From Calliopsis andreniformis (taxonomy: Eukaryota; Arthropoda; Insecta; Hymenoptera; Andrenidae), in contig NW_027480429.1 in assembly GCF_051401765.1 (NCBI RefSeq), positions 9,180,157 through 9,244,156 on the forward strand: a stretch of DNA of 64,000 nt. Direction: 5' to 3'. The notes below the pieces were generated by a model. It worked only from the letters and a program-made list of their open reading frames with translations, made no database searches and was not told where the DNA came from. Below are positions 11,214 through 23,530 of this stretch, piece by piece. Numbering within the stretch: position 1 is the stretch's first letter; every line of letters begins with the position of its first letter. Position numbers and translations under genes: made by a program.

Positions 11214-14200
11214 TTCTTCTGGCGTTCACTTCTTAGGCCCGAACTATTCGATCTGGTGGAACAACGCCCTAGGGTGAAGCCTAGTTTGCACGGAACGTAG
11301 AAATGACCATAACATTAACACTGGTTGCTATTATTCGTTTGATACGATGGAAAAACTGTTATATTTATATTGTATTTTATGCTTCTGGCGTTCACTTCTT
11401 AGGCCCTAACTATTCGATCTGGTGGAACAACACCGTAGAGTGAAGCCTAGGTTGCCCGGAACGTAGAAATGACCATTACTTTCACACTGTTTGCAATTAC
11501 TCCTTTTATACAATGGAAAAGCTGTTGTATTTATATCGTGTTTTATGCTTCTGGCGTTGACATCTAAGGACCTAACTATTCGATCTGGTGCAGCAGCGCC
11601 CTAGCGTGAATCCTAGGTTTCTCGGAATGTAGAAATGATCATTACTTTCACACTGGTTGCAATCATTCGTTTTATACGATGAAAAGCTGTTGTATTTATA
11701 CTGTATTTTATGCCTCTGGCGTTGACTTCTAAGGCCGTAGCTATTAGATGTGGTGGAGCAACGCCCTAGAGTGACGCCTAGGGTGCTCGGAACGTAGAAA
11801 TGACCATTACTTTCACACTGGTTGCAATTATTCGTTTTATACGATGGAAAAACTGTTGCATTTATATTGTATTTTATGCTTCTGGCGTTCACTTCTTAGG
11901 CCCTAACTATTCGATCTGGTGGAGCAACGCCCTAGAGTGAAGCCTAGGCTGCCCGGAAAGTAGAAATGACCATTACTTTCATACTGGTTGCAATTATTCG
12001 TTTTATATGATGGAAAAACTGTTGTATTTATATTGTATTTTATGCTTCTGGCGTTCACTTCTTAGGCCCTAACTATTCGATCTGGTGGAACAACGGCCTT
12101 GGGTGAAGCCTAGGTTGCCCGGAACGTAGAAATGACCATAACTTTTACACTGGTAGCAATTATTCGTTTTATACAATGGAAAAACTGTTCTATTTATTTT
12201 GTATTTAATGCTTCGGGCGTTGGCTTCTAGGGCCCTAACAGTTTGACCTGGTGGAGCGACGCCCTGGAGTGAAACCTAGGTTGCCCGGAACGTAGCAATG
12301 ACCACAACCTTCACACTGGTTGCTATTATTCGTTTTATACGATGGAAAAACTGTTATATTTATATTGTATTTTATTCTTCTGGCGTTCACTTCTTAGGCC
12401 CGAACTATTCGATCTGGTGGAACAACGCCCTAGGGTGAAGCCTAGGTTGCCCGGAACGTAGAATTGACCATAACGTTTACACTGGTAGCAATTATTCGTT
12501 TTATACAATGGAAAAACTGTTCTATTTATTTTGTATTTTATGATTCGGGCGTTGACTTCTAAGGCCCTAACTGTTTGATCTGGTGGAGCAACGCCCTAGA
12601 GTGAAGGCTAGGTTGCCGGGTACGTAGAAATGACCATCACTTTCAAACTGGTTGCAATTATTCGTTTTATACGATGGAAAAGCTGTTGTATTTATATCGT
12701 ATTTTATGCTTCTGGCGTTGACTTCTTAGGCCCTAACTATACCATCAGGCGGAACAACGCCCTAGCGTGAAGCCTAGGTTGCCCGGCAAGTAGAAATGAC
12801 CATAACTTTCACACTGGCGGCAATTATTCGTTTTATACGATGGAAAAACTGTTCTATTTATCTTTTATTTTATGCTTCGGTCTTTGACTTCTAAAGCCCT
12901 AACTATTCGATCTGGTGGAGCAACGCCCTCGAGTGAAGCATAGGTTGCCCGGTACGTAGAAATGACCATAACCTTCATACTGGTTGCAATTATTCGTTTT
13001 TTATGATGGAAAAACTGTTGTATTTATATTGTATTTTATGCTTCGGGCATTGACTTCTAAGGCCCTAACTATTCAATCTCTTGGAGCAACGCCCTAGGAT
13101 GAAGCCTAGGTTGCCCGGAAAGTAGAAATGACCATAACTTTCACACTGGTAGCAATTATTCGTTTTATACAATGGAAAAACTGTTCTATTTATTCTGATT
13201 TTATGGTTCGGGCGTTGACTTCTAAGGCCCTAACTGTTTGATGTGGTGGAGCAACGCCCTAGAGTGAAGCCTAGCTTGCCCGGAACGTAGAAATGACCAT
13301 AACATTAACACTGGTTGCTATTATTCGTTTTATACGATGGAAAAACTGTTAGATTTATATTGTATTTTATGCTTCTGGCGTTCACTTCTTAGGCCCTAAC
13401 TATTCGATCTGGTGGAACAACACCGTAGAGTGAAGCCTAGGTTGCCCGGAACGTAGAAATGACCATTACTTCCACACTGTTTGCAATTACTCCTTTTATA
13501 CAATGGAAAAGCTGTTGTATTTATATCGTATTTTATGCTTCTGGCGTTGACATCTAAGGACCTAACTATTCGATCTGGTGCAGCAGCACCCTAGCGTGAA
13601 GACTAGGTTGCCCGGAACGTAGAATTGGCCATCACTTTCAAACTGGTTGCAATTATTCCTGTTATATGATGGAAACACTGTTGTATTTTTATTGCATTTT
13701 ATGCTTCGGGCGTTGACTTCTAAGCCCCTAACTATTCAATCTGTTGGAGCATCGCCCTAGGATGAAATGTAGGTTGCTCGGAAAGTAGAAATGACCATAA
13801 GTTTCATACTGGTTGCAATTATTCGTTTTATACGATGGAAAAAGTGTTGTATTTATATTGTATTTTATGCTTCTGGCGTTGACTTCTAAGGCCCTAACTA
13901 CGCAATCTGTTGGAGCAACGCCCTAGGGTGAAGCCTAGGTTGCCCGGCAAGTAGAAATGACCATAACCTTCATACTGGTTGCAATTCTTCGTTTTATATG
14001 ATTGAAAAACTGTTGTATTTATATTGTATTTTATGCTTCGGGCATTGACTTCTAAGGCCCTAACTATTCAATCTGTTGGAGCAACGCCCTAGGGTGAATC
14101 CTAGGTTGCCCGGAACGTAGCAATGACCACAACTTTCACACTGGTTGCTATTATTCGTTTTATACGATGGAAAAACTGTTATATTTATATTGTATTTTAT

Positions 14201-14639
14201 TCTTCTGGCGTTCACTTCTTAGGCCCGAACTATTCGATCTGGTGGAACAACGCCCTAGGGTGAAGCCTAGGTTGCCCGGAACGTAGAATTGACCATAACG
14301 TTTACACTGGTAGCAATTATTCGTTTTATACAATGGAAAAACTGTTCTATTTATTTTGTATTTTATGCTTCGGGCGTTGACTTCTAAGGCCCTAACTGTT
14401 TGATCTGGTGGAGCAACGCCCTAGAGTGAAGGCTAGGTTGCCCGGTACGTAGAAATGACCATCACTTTCAAACTGGTTGCAATTATTCGTTTTATACGAT
14501 GGAAAAGCTGTTGTATTTATATCGTATTTTATGCTTCTGGCGTTGACTTCTTAGGCCCTAACTATACAATCTGTTGGAGCAGCGCCCTAGCGTGAAGCCT
14601 AGGTTGCCCGGAAAGTAGAAATGACCATAACTTTCATTC
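11214..14639. repeat. Mosaic satellite segment with source blocks for later copies
   Basis: About 20 monomers of mixed subtypes. The part 11,306-12,464 reappears at 14,956-16,114 (shift 3,650). The part from about 12,461 to 13,500 reappears near 27,725-28,800 (shift 15,264 at two landmarks). A monomer near 11,680 lacks one G (CGATGAAAAGC), the first of eight such copies. Another near 13,198 lacks one T (CTGATTTTATGG). A diverged pair at about 13,610-13,940, with GAATTGGCCATC, matches the dimer repeat at the right edge of the window. No gene is present. Confidence 0.85.
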
Positions 14640-16550
14640 TGGTTGCAATTATTCGTTTTATATGATGGAAAAACTGTTGTATTTATATTGTATTTTATGC
14701 TTCTGGCGTTCACTCCTTAGGCCCTAACTATTCGATCTGGTGGAACAACGGCCTGCGGTGAAGCCTAGGTTGCCCGGAACGTAGAAATGACCATAACTTT
14801 TACACTGGTAGCAATTATTCGTTTTATACAATGGAAAAACTGTTCTATTTATTTTGTATTTAATGCTTCGGGCGTTGGCTTCTAGGGCCCTGACAGTTTG
14901 ATCTGGTGGAGCGACGCCCTAGAGTGAAACCTAGGTTGCCCGGAACGTAGCAATGACCATAACATTAACACTGGTTGCTATTATTCGTTTGATACGATGG
15001 AAAAACTGTTATATTTATATTGTATTTTATGCTTCTGGCGTTCACTTCTTAGGCCCTAACTATTCGATCTGGTGGAACAACACCGTAGAGTGAAGCCTAG
15101 GTTGCCCGGAACGTAGAAATGACCATTACTTTCACACTGTTTGCTATTACTCCTTTTATACAATGGAAAAGCTGTTGTATTTATATCGTATTTTATGCTT
15201 CTGGCGTTGACATCTAAGGACCTAACTATTCGATCTGGTGCAGCAGCGCCCTAGCGTGAATCCTAGGTTTCTCGGAATGTAGAAATGATCATTACTTTCA
15301 CACTGGTTGCAATCATTCGTTTTATACGATGAAAAGCTGTTGGATTTATACTGTATTTTATGCCTCTGGCGTTGACTTCTAAGGCCGTAGCTATTAGATG
15401 TGGTGGAGCAACGCCCTAGAGTGACGCCTAGGGTGCTCGGAACGTAGAAATGACCATTACTTTCACACTGGTTGCAATTATTCGTTTTATACGATGGAAA
15501 AACTGTTGCATTTATATTGTATTTTATGCTTCTGGCGTTCACTTCTTAGGCCCTAACTATTCGATCTGGTGGAGCAACGCCCTAGAGTGAAGCCTAGGCT
15601 GCCCGGAAAGTAGAAATGACCATTACTTTCATACTGGTTGCAATTATTCGTTTTATATGATGGAAAAACTGTTGTATTTATATTGTATTTTATGCTTCTG
15701 GCGTTCACTTCTTAGGCCCTAACTATTCGATCTGGTGGAACAACGGCCTGGGGTGAAGCCTAGGTTGCCCGGAACGTAGAAATGACCATAACTTTTACAC
15801 TGGTAGCAATTATTCGTTTTATACAATGGAAAAACTGTTCTATTTATTTTGTATTTAATGCTTCGGGCGTTGGCTTCTAGGGCCCTAACAGTTTGACCTG
15901 GTGGAGCGACGCCCTAGAGTGAAACCTAGGTTGCCCGGAACGTAGCAATGACCACAACCTTCACACTGGTTGCTATTATTCGTTTTATACGATGGAAAAA
16001 CTGTTATATTTATATTGTATTTTATTCTTCTGGCGTTCACTTCTTAGGCCCGAACTATTCGATCTGGTGGAACAACGCCCTAGGGTGAAGCCTAGGTTGC
16101 CCGGAACGTAGAAATGACCATTACTTTCACACTGTTTGCAATTACTCCTTTTATACAATGGAAAAGCTGTTGTATTTATATCGTATTTTATGCTTCTGGC
16201 GCTGACATCCAAGGACCTAACTATTCGATCCGGTGGAGCAGCGCCCTAGAGTGAAGCCTAGGTTTCTCGGAATGTAGAAATGACCATTACTTTCACACTG
16301 GTTGCAATCATTCGTTTTATACGATGCAGGAGCTGTTGTTTTTATATTGTATTTTATGCCTCTGGCGTTGACTTCTAAGGCCGTAGCTATTAGATGTGGT
16401 GGAGCAACGCCCTAGAGTGACGCCTAGGGTGCTCGGGACGTAGAAATGACCATTACTTTCACACTGGTTGCAATTATTCGTTTTATACGATGGAAAAGCT
16501 GTTGTATTTATATTGTATTTCATGCTTCTGGCGTTTACTTCTAAGGCCCT

Positions 16551-17546
16551 AGCTATTCGATCTAGTGGAGCAACGCCCTAGAGTGAAGCCTAGGTTGCCC
16601 GGGAAGTAGAAATGACCATTACTTTCATACTGGTTGCAATTATTCGTTTTATATGATGGAAAAACTGTTGTATTTATATTGTATTTTATGCTTCTGGCGT
16701 TCACTTCTTAGGCCCTAACTATTCGATTTGGTGGAACAACGGCCTGGGGCGAAGCCTAGGTTGCCCGGAACGTAGAAATGACCATAACTTTTACACTGGT
16801 AGCAATTATTCGTTTTATACAATGGAAAAACTGTTCTATTTATTTTGTATTTTATGCTTCGGGCGTTGACTTCTAAGGCCCTAACAGTTTGATCTGGTGG
16901 AGCAACGCCCTACAGTGAAGGCTAGGTTGCCCGGTACGTAGAAATGACCATAACCTTCATACTGGTTGCAATTATTCGTTTTTTATGATGGAAAAACTGT
17001 TGTATTTATATTGTATTTTATGCTTCGGGCATTGACTTCTAAGGCCCTAACTATTCAATCTGTTGGAGCAACGCCCTAGGACGAAGCCTAGGTTGCCCGG
17101 AAAGTAGAAATGACCATAACTTTCACACTGGTAGCAATTATTCGTTTTATACAATGGAAAAACTGTTCTATTTATTCTGTATTTTATGGTTCGGGCGTTG
17201 ACTTCTAAGGCCCTAACTGTTTGATGTGGTGGAGCAACGCCCTACAGTGAAGCCTAGCTTGCCCGGAACGTAGAAATGACCATAACATTAACACTGGTTG
17301 CTATTATTCGTTTTATACGATGGAAAAACTGTTAGATTTATATTGTATTTTATGCTTCTGGCGTTCACTTCTTAGGCCCTAACTATTCGATCTGGTGGAA
17401 CAACACCGTAGAGTGAAGCCTAGGTTGCCCGGAACATAGAAATGACCATTACTTCCACACTGTTTGCAATTACTCCTTTTATACAATGGAAAAGCTGTTG
17501 TATTTATATCGTATTTTATGCTTCTGGCGTTGACATCTAAGGACCT
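16551..17546. repeat. Internal hexamer duplication, copy 1 (996 bp)
   Basis: Six monomers beginning at CTAGCTATTCGATCTAGTGG and repeated immediately at +996 bp (6 x 166). The copies look almost identical; one difference I noticed is GCCCTAGG versus GCTCTAGG near 18,068. The block occurs once, not twice, in the related units at about 20,866 and 24,516. The doubling is therefore private to this unit, or one copy was lost in the others. Confidence 0.88.
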
Positions 17547-18542
17547 AGCTATTCGATCTAGTGGAGCAACGCCCTAGAGTGAAGCCTAGGTTGCCCGGGA
17601 AGTAGAAATGACCATTACTTTCATACTGGTTGCAATTATTCGTTTTATATGATGGAAAAACTGTTGTATTTATATTGTATTTTATGCTTCTGGCGTTCAC
17701 TTCTTAGGCCCTAACTATTCGATTTGGTGGAACAACGGCCTGGGGCGAAGCCTAGGTTGCCCGGAACGTAGAAATGACCATAACTTTTACACTGGTAGCA
17801 ATTATTCGTTTTATACAATGGAAAAACTGTTCTATTTATTTTGTATTTTATGCTTCGGGCGTTGACTTCTAAGGCCCTAACAGTTTGATCTGGTGGAGCA
17901 ACGCCCTACAGTGAAGGCTAGGTTGCCCGGTACGTAGAAATGACCATAACCTTCATACTGGTTGCAATTATTCGTTTTTTATGATGGAAAAACTGTTGTA
18001 TTTATATTGTATTTTATGCTTCGGGCATTGACTTCTAAGGCCCTAACTATTCAATCTGTTGGAGCAACGCTCTAGGACGAAGCCTAGGTTGCCCGGAAAG
18101 TAGAAATGACCATAACTTTCACACTGGTAGCAATTATTCGTTTTATACAATGGAAAAACTGTTCTATTTATTCTGTATTTTATGGTTCGGGCGTTGACTT
18201 CTAAGGCCCTAACTGTTTGATGTGGTGGAGCAACGCCCTACAGTGAAGCCTAGCTTGCCCGGAACGTAGAAATGACCATAACATTAACACTGGTTGCTAT
18301 TATTCGTTTTATACGATGGAAAAACTGTTAGATTTATATTGTATTTTATGCTTCTGGCGTTCACTTCTTAGGCCCTAACTATTCGATCTGGTGGAACAAC
18401 ACCGTAGAGTGAAGCCTAGGTTGCCCGGAACATAGAAATGACCATTACTTCCACACTGTTTGCAATTACTCCTTTTATACAATGGAAAAGCTGTTGTATT
18501 TATATCGTATTTTATGCTTCTGGCGTTGACATCTAAGGACCT
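17547..18542. repeat. Internal hexamer duplication, copy 2 (996 bp)
   Basis: Second copy of the six-monomer block starting at 16,551. At its end the sequence continues with CTAACTATTCGATCTGGTGC, which in the single-hexamer relatives follows directly after the one block. The left junction monomer is a hybrid: its front comes from the GGACCTA subtype and its back from the TCTAGTGG subtype. Confidence 0.87.
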
Positions 18543-18954
18543 AACTATTCGATCTGGTGCAGCAGCACCCTAGCGTGAAGCCTAGGTTGCTCGGAATGTA
18601 GAAATGACCATTACTTTCACACTGGTTGCAATCATTCGTTTTATACGATGGAAACACTGTTGTATTTATACTGTATTTTATGCCTCTGGCGTTGACTTCT
18701 AAGGCCGTAGCTATTAGATGTGGTGGAGCAACGCCCCAGAGTGACGCCTAGGGTGCTCGGAACGTAGAAATGACCATTACTTTCACACTGGTTGCAATTA
18801 TTCGTTTTATACGATGGAAAAACTGTTGCATTTATATTGTATTTTATGCTTCTGGCGTTCACTTCTTAGGCTCTAACTATTCGATCTGGTGGAGCAACGC
18901 CCTAGAGTGAAGCCTAGGTTGCCCGGAACGTAGAAATGACCGTCACTTTCAAGC

Positions 18955-21900
18955 TGGTTGCAATTATTCGTTTTATATGATGGAAAAACTGTTGTATTTA
19001 TTTTGTATTTTATGCTTCTGGCGTTCACTTCTTAGGCCCTAACTATTCGATCTGGTGGAGCAACGGCCTGGGGTGAAGCCTAGGTTGCCCGGAACGTAGA
19101 AATGACCATAACTTTTACACTGGTAGCAATTATTCGTTTTATACAATGGAAAAACTGTTCTATTTATTTTGTATTTAATGCTTCGGGCGTTGGCTTCTAG
19201 GGCCCTAACAGTTTGATCTGGTGGAGCGACGCCCTAGAGTGAAACCTAGATTGCCCGGAACGTAGCAATGACCATAACATTAACACTGGTTGCTATTATT
19301 CGTTTGATACGATGGAAAAACTGTTATATTTATATTGTATTTTATGCTTCGGGCGTTCACTTCTTAGGCCCTAACTATTCGATCTGGTGGAACAACACCG
19401 TAGAGTGAAGCCTAGGTTGCCCGGAACGTAGAAATGACCATTACTTTCACACTGTTTGCTATTACTCCTTTTATACAATGGAAAAGCTGTTGTATTTATA
19501 TCGTATTTTATGCTTCTGGCGTTGACATCTAAGGACCTAACTATTCGATCTGGTGCAGCAGCGCCCTAGCGTGAATCCTAGGTTTCTCGGAATGTAGAAA
19601 TGATCATTACTTTCACACTGGTTGCAATCATTCGTTTTATACGATGAAAAGCTGTTGGATTTATACTGTATTTTATGCCTCTGGCGTTGACTTCTAAGGC
19701 CGTAGCTATTAGATGTGGTGGAGCAACGCCCTAGAGTGACGCCTAGGGTGCTCGGAACGTAGAAATGACCATTACTTTCACACTGGTTGCAATTATTCGT
19801 TTTATACGATGGAAAAACTGTTGCATTTATATTGTATTTTATGCTTCTGGCGTTCACTTCTTAGGCCCTAACTATTCGATCTGGTGGAGCAACGCCCTAG
19901 AGTGAAGCCTAGGCTGCCCGGAAAGTAGAAATGACCATTACTTTCATACTGGTTGCAATTATTCGTTTTATATGATGGAAAAACTGTTGTATTTATATTG
20001 TATTTTATGCTTCTGGCGTTCACTTCTTAGGCCCTAACTATTCGATCTGGTGGAACAACGGCCTGGGGTGAAGCCTAGGTTGCCCGGAACGTAGAAATGA
20101 CCATAACTTTTACACTGGTAGCAATTATTCGTTTTATACAATGGAAAAACTGTTCTATTTATTTTGTATTTAATGCTTCGGGCGTTGGCTTCTAGGGCCC
20201 TAACAGTTTGACCTGGTGGAGCGACGCCCTAGAGTGAAACCTAGGTTGCCCGGAACGTAGCAATGACCACAACCTTCACACTGGTTGCTATTATTCGTTT
20301 TATACGATGGAAAAACTGTTATATTTATATTGTATTTTATTCTTCTGGCGTTCACTTCTTAGGCCCGAACTATTCGATCTGGTGGAACAACGCCCTAGGG
20401 TGAAGCCTAGGTTGCCCGGAACGTAGAAATGACCATTACTTTCACACTGTTTGCAATTACTCCTTTTATACAATGGAAAAGCTGTTGTATTTATATCGTA
20501 TTTTATGCTTCTGGCGCTGACATCCAAGGACCTAACTATTCGATCCGGTGGAGCAGCGCCCTAGAGTGAAGCCTAGGTTTCTCGGAATGTAGAAATGACC
20601 ATTACTTTCACACTGGTTGCAATCATTCGTTTTATACGATGCAGGAGCTGTTGTTTTTATATTGTATTTTATGCCTCTGGCGTTGACTTCTAAGGCCGTA
20701 GCTATTAGATGTGGTGGAGCAACGCCCTAGAGTGACGCCTAGGGTGCTCGGGACGTAGAAATGACCATTACTTTCACACTGGTTGCAATTATTCGTTTTA
20801 TACGATGGAAAAGCTGTTGTATTTATATTGTATTTCATGCTTCTGGCGTTTACTTCTAAGGCCCTAGCTATTCGATCTAGTGGAGCAACGCCCTAGAGTG
20901 AAGCCTAGGTTGCCCGGGAAGTAGAAATGACCATTACTTTCATACTGGTTGCAATTATTCGTTTTATATGATGGAAAAACTGTTGTATTTATATTGTATT
21001 TTATGCTTCTGGCGTTCACTTCTTAGGCCCTAACTATTCGATTTGGTGGAACAACGGCCTGGGGCGAAGCCTAGGTTGCCCGGAACGTAGAAATGACCAT
21101 AACTTTTACACTGGTAGCAATTATTCGTTTTATACAATGGAAAAACTGTTCTATTTATTTTGTATTTTATGCTTCGGGCGTTGACTTCTAAGGCCCTAAC
21201 AGTTTGATCTGGTGGAGCAACGCCCTACAGTGAAGGCTAGGTTGCCCGGTACGTAGAAATGACCATAACCTTCATACTGGTTGCAATTATTCGTTTTTTA
21301 TGATGGAAAAACTGTTGTATTTATATTGTATTTTATGCTTCGGGCATTGACTTCTAAGGCCCTAACTATTCAATCTGTTGGAGCAACGCCCTAGGACGAA
21401 GCCTAGGTTGCCCGGAAAGTAGAAATGACCATAACTTTCACACTGGTAGCAATTATTCGTTTTATACAATGGAAAAACTGTTCTATTTATTCTGTATTTT
21501 ATGGTTCGGGCGTTGACTTCTAAGGCCCTAACTGTTTGATGTGGTGGAGCAACGCCCTACAGTGAAGCCTAGCTTGCCCGGAACGTAGAAATGACCATAA
21601 CATTAACACTGGTTGCTATTATTCGTTTTATACGATGGAAAAACTGTTAGATTTATATTGTATTTTATGCTTCTGGCGTTCACTTCTTAGGCCCTAACTA
21701 TTCGATCTGGTGGAACAACACCGTAGAGTGAAGCCTAGGTTGCCCGGAACATAGAAATGACCATTACTTCCACACTGTTTGCAATTACTCCTTTTATACA
21801 ATGGAAAAGCTGTTGTATTTATATCGTATTTTATGCTTCTGGCGTTGACATCTAAGGACCTAACTATTCGATCTGGTGCAGCAGCACCCTAGCGTGAAGC

Positions 21901-22273
21901 CTAGGTTGCTCGGAATGTAGAAATGACCATTACTTTCACACTGGTTGCAATCATTCGTTTTATACGATGGAAACACTGTTGTATTTATACTGTATTTTAT
22001 GCCTCTGGCGTTGACTTCTAAGGCCGTAGCTATTAGATGTGGTGGAGCAACGCCCCAGAGTGACGCCTAGGGTGCTCGGAACGTAGAAATGACCATTACT
22101 TTCACACTGGTTGCAATTATTCGTTTTATACGATGGAAAAACTGTTGCATTTATATTGTATTTTATGCTTCTGGCGTTCACTTCTTAGGCCCTAACTATT
22201 CGATCTGGTGGAGCAACGCCCTAGAGTGAAGCCTAGGTTGCCCGGAACGTAGAAATGACCGTCACTTTCAAGC
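18955..22273. repeat. 20-monomer unit (3,319 bp) related to the 26-monomer unit
   Basis: Tandem relative of 14,640-18,954 with only one hexamer block. It follows the first unit at +4,315 to about 21,860, then at +3,319. It carries the one-base deletion CGATGAAAAGC at about 19,643 and the GATGCAGGAGCTG monomer at about 20,639. A further partial repetition at +3,319 runs to about 22,527, where the sequence switches to the GTTTGACCTGGTGG subtype. Confidence 0.85.
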
Positions 22274-23530
22274 TGGTTGCAATTATTCGTTTTATATGAT
22301 GGAAAAACTGTTGTATTTATATTGTATTTTATGCTTCTGGCGTTCACTTCTTAGGCCCTAACTATTCGATCTGGTGGAGCAACGGCCTGGGGTGAAGCCT
22401 AGGTTGCCCGGAACGTAGAAATGACCATAACTTTTACACTGGCAGCAATTATTCGTTTTATACAATGGAAAAACTGTTCTATTTATTTTGTATTTAATGC
22501 TTCGGGCGTTGGCTTCTAGGGCCCTAACAGTTTGACCTGGTGGAGCGACGCCCTAGAGTGAAACCTAGGTTGCCCGGAACGTAGCAATGACCACAACCTT
22601 CACACTGGTTGCTATTATTCGTTTTATACGATGGAAAAACTGTTATATTTATATTGTATTTTATTCTTCTGGCGTTCACTTCTTAGGCCCGAACTATTCG
22701 ATCTGGTGGAACAACGCCCTAGGGTGAAGCCTAGGTTGCCCGGAACGTAGAATTGACCATAACGTTTACACTGGTAGCAATTATTCGTTTTATACAATGG
22801 AAAAGCTGTTGTATTTATATCGTATTTTATGCTTCGGGCATTGACTTCTAAGGCCCTAACTATTCAATCTGTTGGAGCAACGCCCTAGGATGAAGCCTAG
22901 GTTGCCCGGAAAGTAGAAATGACCATAACTTTCACACTGGTAGCAATTATTCGTTTTATACAATGGAAAAACTGTTCTATTTATACTGTATTTTATGTTT
23001 CGGGCGTTGACTTCTATGCCCTCACTGTTTGATCTGGTGGAGCAACGCCCTAGAGTGAAGCCTAGCTTGCCCGGAACGTAGAAATGACCATAACATTAAC
23101 ACTGGTTGCTATTATTCGTTTGATACGATGGAAAAACTGTTATATTTATATTGTATTTTATGCTTCTGGCGTTCACTTCTTAGGCCCTAACTATTCGATC
23201 TGGTGGAACAACACCGTAGAGTGAAGCCTAGGTTGCCCGGAACGTAGAAATGACCATTACTTTCACACTGTTTGCAATTACTCCTTTTATACAATGGAAA
23301 AGCTGTTGTATTTATATCGTATTTTATGCTTCTGGCGTTGACATCTAAGGACCTAACTATTCGATCTGGTGCAGCAGCGCCCTAGCGTGAATCCTAGGTT
23401 TCTCGGAATGTAGAAATGATCATTACTTTCACACTGGTTGCAATCATTCGTTTTATACGATGAAAAGCTGTTGTATTTATACTGTATTTTATGCCTCTGG
23501 CGTTGACTTCTAAGGCCGTAGCTATTAGAT
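19880..23530. repeat. 22-monomer unit, copy 1 (3,650 bp)
   Basis: Recurs at +3,650 bp, then at +3,649 after a single T is lost in copy 2 near 25,998. The value is 22 x 166 minus two, matching two internal one-base deletions: TTCTATGCCCTCAC at about 23,012 and CGATGAAAAGC at about 23,459. It overlaps the 20-monomer unit in position, showing that successive duplications used different boundaries. Confidence 0.85.

Larger units (their letters stand above)
14640..18954. repeat. 26-monomer unit (4,315 bp) with internal hexamer pair
   Basis: The first 17.5 monomers recur at +4,315 bp (26 x 166 minus one deleted base) up to about 17,545. Beyond this the unit holds a second copy of a six-monomer block, and its tail then recurs at +3,319 bp (4,315 minus 996). 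It therefore represents the 20-monomer unit downstream plus one extra hexamer. It includes the odd monomer with GATGCAGGAGCTG at about 16,323. Confidence 0.87.
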
